A stretch of DNA of 22,367 bases from a virus. The notes beneath the pieces are model-generated. The model made no database searches. It was not told the DNA's origin and saw only the letters and a program-made list of their open reading frames with translations. A program made the translations under genes and the position numbers. Below are positions 12,323-20,900 of the stretch, piece by piece. The stretch lies in the IMG/VR virus record IMGVR_UViG_3300042891_000963, positions 1 through 22,367 of that record. The stretch is one strand, 5' to 3'. Position 1 is the stretch's first letter; every line of letters begins with the position of its first letter.

Positions 12323-14881
12323 TTATAAAGTATCATTGATTTTTACAGACCAACTAACATCTGTGGATTTAGTCGATGTCCATGCTGTCGCGTCGCCCGA
12401 TTCAATAAATAGGGATATAGATGAATAATTAATCGTTCGAATACCGCCAAAAACAGCGCGATTTCCGTTGTACACCGATGCTATTTCATTTCCAGCAGTC
12501 GCGTTAGCAACTGGAGTTCTGGCGTAAGGGTGTTTAAATGTAATAGTTGAACTAACCGCAAAAGAAACGCCACTGGAAGCAGACAAAGCGACCTTGCCTG
12601 TTTGCTCCATCATTCGCTGTGGAAAGTTAGCATATTCAAAGGCATTAATCAGAAAAGACCCGTTAGGGAAATTAGCAATGTTATCAACAATCAGAAAAGA
12701 GGAATCGGCAGTTCCTGATGATAAAAGTAAATAACTAATCGAATTTAATGCGGTGATATTGATAGCCGTAAACCCGTCAATATCTATATTAATCTTTTTA
12801 GTTGACCCTCTATTTATAACCTTCAATGCGGAATCGCTAGAAGTTAGCGCCGCACCATTTAAAGTGCAACCCCTAATCCTAAAAGTCATATCCTCTACAC
12901 TGTTGGTAGTTATTGCGTTTGAATTTCCGCCAACATCTATTACACCACGTCCTATTGAAGATGGAGATGCATAGGTAGTAAGCTCGCAATTTTCAAGACT
13001 AAAAAACCCACCTTTAATTTCACTAGAATACAGGCACATACCTCCAAGCATATCAGTTATGCTGGAATTGATAATCCGGTTATTTTTTCCTTGCCATGAT
13101 ACGCCTTGATAAATAGTGCAATCGTCAAAAGCGCTTGCCTCTGTATTCCCGTGAAAATCCGCAGCATGTGTGCCTGAATTGATGTCGTTCTTTATTGTTG
13201 CGCCAACGACTCTGCTATCTCTAACAGCAACGCAACCAACAAAATCACCACCGCCATGAGTAATGCCGTGACGTCTTGCATAGAAGTTTCCGCCTAAAAT
13301 TCTAACGTGCTGACTGTTTCCAATTACCAAACCGTAATCGTCACCAGTGCCCGTACCTTTATTGTGTAAATTGAGGTTTATGCCTGTTGGTTTATAGCAA
13401 CGGTCAAAATACACAATACTATCGTTTTCATGGTATCCGCTCACATTTTCAATTAACGGACGATTGCACAACGACGCTTGGATTAAACCTAAAACCGTTG
13501 TACCTTTGATTCTAAAATCTTTTAGCGATACAGACGGGCTGGTCATTTTATAGACATTCACGGCAGCGCCCACATAGCTATCAAATAGCGGGTTGCTCAA
13601 TGACACTACATTACCGCTAACCCCTGAAACTTCGCACCATTCCCCGGCCCTGTAATACGCCCTTGCGCCAGACCACGAATAATCTGTTGGGTTGTAAATT
13701 ACAAAGACATCCCCAATAGACAACGATGGCGCAGATGCAAACGTAATAGAAAGATTCCCCTTATAAGCATTGGATATGGCAGGCAAAGCATCTAAAGACC
13801 CGCTGATATTCAAACCGTAAGAGCCGCCCGATACCGTGCCGCTAAAATCCAAAACTGTTGAGTCGCCATCCCCAAACAAATGCAAATTACCTGATGTCGA
13901 CAGTGATTGCGACAGTGCATAAGTACCCGCTGGAACATACAAGCGTTTACCAGATATTGTGCAGTACAAAAGAGCCGCTGCAAAAGCAGCGTTGTTGGTA
14001 GCCGCCGAACTCCCCGCCACCGCTCCAAAATCTAACACACTAACAAACTCGCGCATTTTGCTTTGAGCAGTGCGAGTAACGGCACCTGTTCCGGCTTGAA
14101 TAAACGTTGCACTCGCGCTATCACTCGAACCTTGCGGTAGTCCTTGCAGATACCGAGCCAACACATTGTTAGTACCGACCGGCGGGGCAGACGTAAACGT
14201 AATCGTTGTGCCGCTTGACCAGGTGTAATCCAGCCCAGGTTTTTGCGTAACGCCTGAAATTGATACGTCAAGATTGTTCAAAGCGCCAGGCGAAGCTGTC
14301 AGAGTAAAAGCAGTCTGCGACCCTGTGCCGCTGAAAATATCGGCATTTGCAGTCCCAAAGGCGACGACCGTTGCAAGTTCGGAGGGATCCATACTTTGCA
14401 ACCCGTTCGCGCTTTCGTTCCACGCAATGATCTTATTTGCCGCCGGAAAAGGAAGCTGCGTGCTAACACCGCTCGGCGCCGACAAAGGCAGTGTCAAGGC
14501 CCGGCCTAGTTTTTCTGAAATTTGTTGAGTGAAAATGGTTAGGCGATCAAGCGCGTCGTTGATAACCCTGGGATAAAAACCGCCCATATTTGTCAACACC
14601 ACTGGTTGCAATTCAGGCACGTTACTCGTCATTGTCAACAAGAAACCCGAAGCCGGTGCAGAAATCGCGGTGATCGTACCGCCAGGATTGCTGTCTTGGT
14701 TTGCGTTAAGTGAAACGGTGTAGTCGGTGGTCAGCGTCAAGGTGGTTTCGATCCCCGACAAATCGGTGCGAACGACTAACAGATCGCTTGCCTGAAAGAC
14801 TTTGAACGTGAACGGGAAAATGGTCGTTAGGCCGTTACCAGTAAACGGCCCAGCTTTTCGTGTGGTACTGGCGATAGTCAT
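12323..14881 (-). CDS. Tail spike with T7-like adaptor and beta-helix
   Basis: This 852-residue receptor-binding protein starts with a particle-binding adaptor (ASTTRKAGPFTGNGLTTIFP, FTFKVFQASDLLVV, residues about 4-40, up to 130) typical of podoviral fibres and spikes. A repetitive beta linker follows (about 180-260), then the start of a right-handed beta-helix: MREFVSVLDFGAVAGSSAAT near 275-294 and KRLYVPAGTYALSQS near 315-329. Pectate-lyase-like helices of this kind often degrade host surface polysaccharide; the active residues cannot be assigned. GC falls to about 32% in sampled parts of the receptor region, against about 53% in the adaptor, a sign of module exchange. The start lies just after a hairpin that covers its ribosome site. 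Confidence 0.88.
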   Translation of the reverse strand: MTIASTTRKAGPFTGNGLTTIFPFTFKVFQASDLLVVRTDLSGIETTLTLTTDYTVSLNANQDSNPGGTITAISAPASGFLLTMTSNVPELQPVVLTNMGGFYPRVINDALDRLTIFTQQISEKLGRALTLPLSAPSGVSTQLPFPAANKIIAWNESANGLQSMDPSELATVVAFGTANADIFSGTGSQTAFTLTASPGALNNLDVSISGVTQKPGLDYTWSSGTTITFTSAPPVGTNNVLARYLQGLPQGSSDSASATFIQAGTGAVTRTAQSKMREFVSVLDFGAVAGSSAATNNAAFAAALLYCTISGKRLYVPAGTYALSQSLSTSGNLHLFGDGDSTVLDFSGTVSGGSYGLNISGSLDALPAISNAYKGNLSITFASAPSLSIGDVFVIYNPTDYSWSGARAYYRAGEWCEVSGVSGNVVSLSNPLFDSYVGAAVNVYKMTSPSVSLKDFRIKGTTVLGLIQASLCNRPLIENVSGYHENDSIVYFDRCYKPTGINLNLHNKGTGTGDDYGLVIGNSQHVRILGGNFYARRHGITHGGGDFVGCVAVRDSRVVGATIKNDINSGTHAADFHGNTEASAFDDCTIYQGVSWQGKNNRIINSSITDMLGGMCLYSSEIKGGFFSLENCELTTYASPSSIGRGVIDVGGNSNAITTNSVEDMTFRIRGCTLNGAALTSSDSALKVINRGSTKKINIDIDGFTAINITALNSISYLLLSSGTADSSFLIVDNIANFPNGSFLINAFEYANFPQRMMEQTGKVALSASSGVSFAVSSTITFKHPYARTPVANATAGNEIASVYNGNRAVFGGIRTINYSSISLFIESGDATAWTSTKSTDVSWSVKINDTL

Positions 14882-14884
14882 AAA

Positions 14885-14928
14885 AACACCCCAAGGAAGT
14901 TAGCTTAAGGCTAACCGCTTGGGGTGTT
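14885..14928 (-). terminator. Terminator-like hairpin covering the spike ribosome site
   Basis: An 11-bp perfect stem (14885-14895 with 14918-14928) is topped, after a small internal loop, by a 6-bp stem (14899-14904 with 14910-14915). Read leftward it is followed by a T-run that reaches the spike ATG. It lies between the giant gene and the spike. The GGGGTG that would serve as the spike ribosome site is inside the 3' arm, so it may act as a partial terminator and a translation lid at once. Confidence 0.75.
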
Positions 14929-14938
14929 GCTAAGTGCA

Positions 14939-17900
14939 TCAACGCTGCTCTTTAAACCCAAAAGCGATGGCCGCCGGGTTGGACGTTTTACCTTCGCTCA
15001 AAGCCTCAACGCCCGCCCAGGTGCGGTTGATCTGCGCGGCGGGTAATCCGAAACCATCCCCCATCAAGTTGACGAAAGATTTCCTGAACGCAGTGTCAAA
15101 ATCCCCTTGGCCCACTTGATACGATAACTTGATCGCGTCGGCGATAAAGCGCAAACCGGCCGGGCCTTGGTAGTCTTGTTTGTGATCTTCCGATCCCGTC
15201 ACCAGTTTGGCCGCTTCGGAAAACTCACGCACCACCACCATCAACCCCATCAGGTAATCGATTTCCGCCGCGATCAAACGCTTAGGCAACTTCTCGAAGT
15301 AATCATCGTCGTCATCGCCGTTGGGTGTCAGCGCGTCCTTAATCGCCAAACCAAGCGCCGCCGGAATGACATAGAGCAAAACGTATTCAGCCGCGAGTTT
15401 TGCTTTGCGTTTGCCGATTTCTGCCGACATTGTTTTGTCGATGCCTAAGTTTAGCGCGGTATTCATGTACGAATAAAACACGGTGAACAATTTCAGTTTT
15501 GGGCTTCTCTCAATCGCGGACAAATCTTTTGTCATCCCGCTACCTTGCGAGTCGATCACGGCTTGATCGGCCAAAGCAACCGCCCGTTCGTCATCAAAAC
15601 CTTCGGCTTGTGCTTTCTGATAAGCGCCCCACCAGGTTGGCACGTCAACGGCTTGTTGACAGCGCATCATCAAGAAGTATGCGTACTGGCCAAGGAACTC
15701 TTTAAATTTAGATTGATCCTGTACTTGGTTTCGCAATTCGTTCAACTCTCTAAAGCGAGTACGCGCGCGGTTTTGCATGAACTCGGACAGCTCGTTGACT
15801 TCGCGCGCAGTTTCGATTGGACTGGCCAGGTATTTATTCACCCCTAAACCAACCCACTTAGCACCTACGCGCGAGATCGATTGCGTAATACCGGTCGGCT
15901 GCATCATGGCTGACATTAAGTTAAACCCTAAGCCCGATGCACTGATCCCTTGGCGAAGCCAGGCCAGCGCGATCTCGCCTGCGTGATCCAAACCTTTCTC
16001 ACCTTCGGCGATCGCAGCCGACCAATCTTTAAACTGTTGCTTAACTTCGGGGCCGTAATGGTTTCGGATCGAAGCGTCGATCGATCTAGCTCTAAGCAAG
16101 CGGTTAGCATCGATCAACCATTCGTGCCACGCCAAATCGTGAATTACATCATTCACCCCCGAGTACATTCCCGACAAGGTGTAAAGCAACGGGCGACCGT
16201 TCACCTTTTCAACGCGGCTTTTGGTAAAGCTGCGGCGTGTAGTAGCGGAAGTGTACGCACCTTGCAATTGGCGTTTTGCCGCTTCCGCGTCGTTATGCTC
16301 TTCGGCTCTTTGACTGGCCGCCGGATCGTACTTGATTGGGTAATAACCTCCCCGCAAGTTGACCTTTTGCCCGTCCGCTGTCTTGATGGTGAACGGCGCG
16401 GGTTCAACCCAGTTCGGCTCTTTACCGTAGACGCGGCGCTCTTTAGCGGCGATCTCTGGGCGGTAGCTCTCGAAGTGATCCCAAATCGCTTGCACCGCGC
16501 GCCATTCATCGGCGGTTAAGGATTGCAGGATCGGCATGATTTGCTGAACCGTCCACCCTTCACCACCTAGCAAGCGTTGCAGGTTGCCTTGGTTGCCTGA
16601 ATTTAGCGCAATGGCTAATACGGATTCGCGGTTAAAGCTACGCCCAACGGTAGGAAACAACTTCCCGCTGCCGCCCATTTTGCCCAGTGCAAATACTGGG
16701 GCCATGATTTCAGACAACGCCTTGGTGGCTTCGGCGCGCATGGTGGTTTCCCAGTCGCCGCGTTCGTTGGCTGGGCGAATCAGATACTCCCAGACTGGGC
16801 CGCCGTCTTTTCCACCATCCAGGATTCGCGCCAAGGTGCCAACTTTCGCGTGCGCCCAAGCAAAGGCTTTCATCGATTTTAACGACCGACCAAGGTTGGT
16901 GGTTGGGGTTCTGGTGTCGGCGGTTCTATCCTGTGCGTGTTCTTCAATGCTGGCGGTGATTTCATCGCGCACGACTTCAAACTCGCGGCGATCCTTTGCG
17001 GTCAGCAATTCTTTTTTAAGTCTGCCCAGGTGTTCAATCTGCTTAACAGAATCCACCAAGCCGCGAAACTCTTCGACGGTCAATTCCTTGTAAGATTTTA
17101 AGAACGCTTCGTCCTTGATATTGTCTGGAATGTCCGGCTCAAATCCCGCATCGCGTTGCGTGTCCAGCCATTTTGATAAGGCAATCCGACGTTCCACCTC
17201 TTTGTTCGTGATCTTGCGAAGATCAAAGCGGTTTAGGATTGCGGCGATTTGATCCGCATAATCCGCATCGATCCCCTTGATGTCGCTGTTGAATTTCTTC
17301 AAATAGCGCAAACCTTTTTCGATGCTGTCTTTTGCATCCATTGCCGCGCGCGCGGCGTACAGATTGAACAATTGATTGCGCTTTTCAGCGGCCGCGTTGA
17401 CCAAATCCTTTGCGCGCAGGTACTTCTCGGCAGACTTCGCAGCGCGCGCTTCGGCGTTGGTGTATTGCCCAGGTGTGACGTTTCGCACCTTTTGGCGAGA
17501 GATCGTCATCTCGGCCAAGGCTTTGGCGGCTTTAGCCAACACCTTGCGCTGCCCGGTTGCCTTGGCCAAGGCATTGGCTTCGGTTGCAACTACCCGCGCA
17601 CGCACGTCGTTGTGGATCGCGCGATCTGCCGCTTTTTCAAGCGCATCAGGTGTTGCGATGTCGCCGTATTTTTCGAGCATCCGCACGTCGGTCAAGTTTT
17701 CGATTGCTTCTTTTGGCGGCTCGGCTTCGGCCAAACCTCTCACCAACGCATCACCCGATGAGAACGACGGGTTGCCTTGTTCATCTTCGATTAACCCGGC
17801 CACGATGTCAGGGTGCAACCCGTTGTTGGCAACCATCTTGCGCGCTTTTAACAACTCGATGATTTCTTTTGGATAGTCAGCGGCAAGCAGTTCGCCCAAA

Positions 17901-20900
17901 TCAAAACGCACGGCGGCCAGCGCACCAGGATTAGCAACCTGATCGCCCGCGCGGTTTTCTATTAGGTGAGTGTAATCGTGTTCCACCGAGTATTGTTTGT
18001 CGCCGCGTAGTTCACGATCGAAGGCTTCTTCAAAGTCGCGGGTGTCCGCTTTGCCGTGCTGATCCTTTGGCAAGTAGCCGTGTTCTGCTAAGGCTTCGAG
18101 CATCCCGTCGATAGTGCGGCCGCCGTCTTTACGCCACACCGGTTTGCCAAACACCCCTGAATGGGGCTTGTAAGCTGGATCAACGCCCCAAGTTGAAAAC
18201 AATTCTTCCTTATCTACCCCGCCCAATTTACCGATCGCCGCAAACAGCGAATCAATAGATGGATCCACAAAATCAGGATTAGACTTTGGCGGGGTGTTTG
18301 CGGGGAGCTTATCTTCTGGGTTGATCTTTGATGTAAGCAGCGTCCACGCACGATATATTGGTTGAGCCATCACTTCGGCGCGCACATCCATCTGCACCTC
18401 GCGGCGCTTTTCTTTGGCTTCTTTCTGTAACGCCTTTAACGCTTTGCTGCGCGCGTTGCGAAGCCATTGCATATCCCGAAGGCCGCGTGATTCCAGATCC
18501 CCAACGGCAGCAGCGGTGGCCGCTTTGCCTTGCTCTTGATAGTCGCGGAATTCATCCGGCGACATTGGTGCTTGGTCTATGGTGGTGAACAGCGGCATCA
18601 TGCTTCTCGCCTGTTCTGCTAACGCGATCTGCTCTTCGCTGGCCAACATTCGATCGAACACGCCGCGCACTTCGTCCGTCAATTCGACGTTTAGGTTTTT
18701 GAGGGATTTGTAAACTCTCACCAACCAATCGCGGAACTTTTGGAAGACGGCTTGCAGCTCAATACTTGGCGCGTTGCCTTCGAACAAATAGGCTTCAAAG
18801 CCCCTGGCAAACTGTTCGTGGTGTGGGCGTTTTTCGTCCAAACTCATGTTGTACCAGGTTTGCAGATCCGGTACGCCAAACCAGTCAAGGATCTTTTGGG
18901 TGTCGGCAACAATCGTGCGCTCACCAGGTTTTAAGCTGTCGTATCCAAAGATGTCGGCTTCGCCTTGAAGTTTTGCTGCAAGGTCGAACTGCATCTCTAA
19001 AAAGTAGTGGCCGGTTTCGTGCAGGAAAGTCGAAAGGTCGGCGCCTTTTAGAAGCGAGATCGTTAAAGTGTCGGGGTTGAAAGATCCGCGCGCTTTGTCG
19101 TTTTGCTTTTGAAAAAACAGGTGTTCAAATTCTGCAATCTTGGCGGATCGATCCTGTTCATTCCCCGCTTCATACGTTTTAATATCCGTAATACCTCGCG
19201 CCTTTAAAGCGTCTAGGGCTTTTTGGCTGATGCTACTCGGAACCACCGCCCCATTAAACTCGGCCAAGTCTACGTCGCGCAAGATCTTTGCTTCAAAGTA
19301 TGCGGTCGGCAAGTTTTGTAAGCGGGTTAAAAACTCGCCCGTGGCTTGTCGTTGCTCGTCGGTGGGTTGGAAATTCGGATCATAGTATTGAACCGCTTTC
19401 TGCAATCCCATCTTAGGTAGATCCTCCATTACGCCAATGGTCTGATCCTCGCTCAATCCAAGAACTTCGGACAATTCTGATAGCTCGGTATCGATTTCCT
19501 CTTTTACCTTCTCAAAATCGGCGGACGACATCAACCGATCTTTGTTCTTTTGGATCTGCGCGATCGTTTTAAACTGCGGGGTGAACTTAGCGCGAAGGCT
19601 ACCAATCCCATAGTTGAACCCTTCGCCGCCGCGTAGTTCTTTCTTAAGGATCTTGACGACATTCTCAAGCGTATGGTCAACGTATCGACGGTTGCCTGAG
19701 TTAGTAAAGCCCTGGAAGATTTTTTCTTTCGGGTTGAGCGATGCAACAAACCCTTGGGCGAATTCCTCCATCTCGGTGTTTAGGTCGGCGCCTTCAATTT
19801 GAGAAGCCATTGCGCGCTGGGTTTCATACCGATCAACCCCTCCCGACGTTTCTGCACGTCGTTTTAGGTGTTGGTAGTCCGTAATCCGTGTGGCCGCAGA
19901 ATGGACAAACCCCGGCGCATCCAAATCGTTAGCGATTGCGTTGGCCTTTTGCAGATCAATCTCTTCTTGCGCGGCGGATGCGTCGCCATCGTATCGAGGG
20001 GTAAGTCGGCTAAGATTCCAATCTTCGGCCGCTTTTTGAAATTCAGGATCTTTTACCAACTCGTGCTTAAACCCTTGAAAGTCTGCATAGGCCGCAAGCG
20101 CCGGAGGCAAAGGTTCAACGGAATCTTTTACGGTGATTGGTTCGATTCCCTTTTCGCGAAGGAACATCCACATTAGAGGCGCAGATCGGTCAAGATACTT
20201 AGGGCCGTTTCTTTCTAGGTCGTCCCAATCAAAGCGCGCACCGGTTGCTTCTTCGGCAGGTTTCAAAGTCTTTCGGGCTTCTTGCATTACTTTAGGTGCG
20301 ACTTGGTACTCAACACCTGGGTAACGCGGTGAATAAATATCTGCGCCAAAAACTTGCGTTTTTGCATACCCTTTAGGATCGGCCATTTCCGGCGAACCCA
20401 TTAAGGTGATTTCACCAAAGCCGTCGAGTGGCGTTTCTTTTTTAGTCACGGCCAAGGACGGAACCGGGATGCCCCCCATTTTTTGAACGTGCAGTAAATT
20501 CTTCTCGCTCAAGTTGTGAGTGACCATCAGGTCACGGACGCTTTGATGCAAGATGTTCGCGTCGTTCGGATCAAAATTTCCGTTGTTGCCGGTGGCGGAT
20601 TTGATTTGGGTTGGGTCGAAAACTATTAAATTTTGTTTGCCAGCTTCATTGACTGCAACGGCATCGTACCCACCATAATCTTTAAGCTGTTTTAAAATTC
20701 CTTCTACGCCTGACCAATGTCCTTCTTTTACCTTTTCAAGAATAGCATCTGGCATGGGTTCATTGTATTTGTCTTCAAACGCAATTTTTGCGTCTTCTAT
20801 ACCTTGTTCATCATTTTTCCAAATATGATTGGCCTGTACATAAACCGGTATAACTTTGCCATTTTCTTTATTAGCATAACCACTGGCAAATTTTGGCGAA

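Noticed and set aside
15950-16519. 189-residue and other plus-strand ORFs opposite the giant gene
   Set aside because: They mirror the coding bias of the giant protein on the other strand, and none shows a domain or good start.
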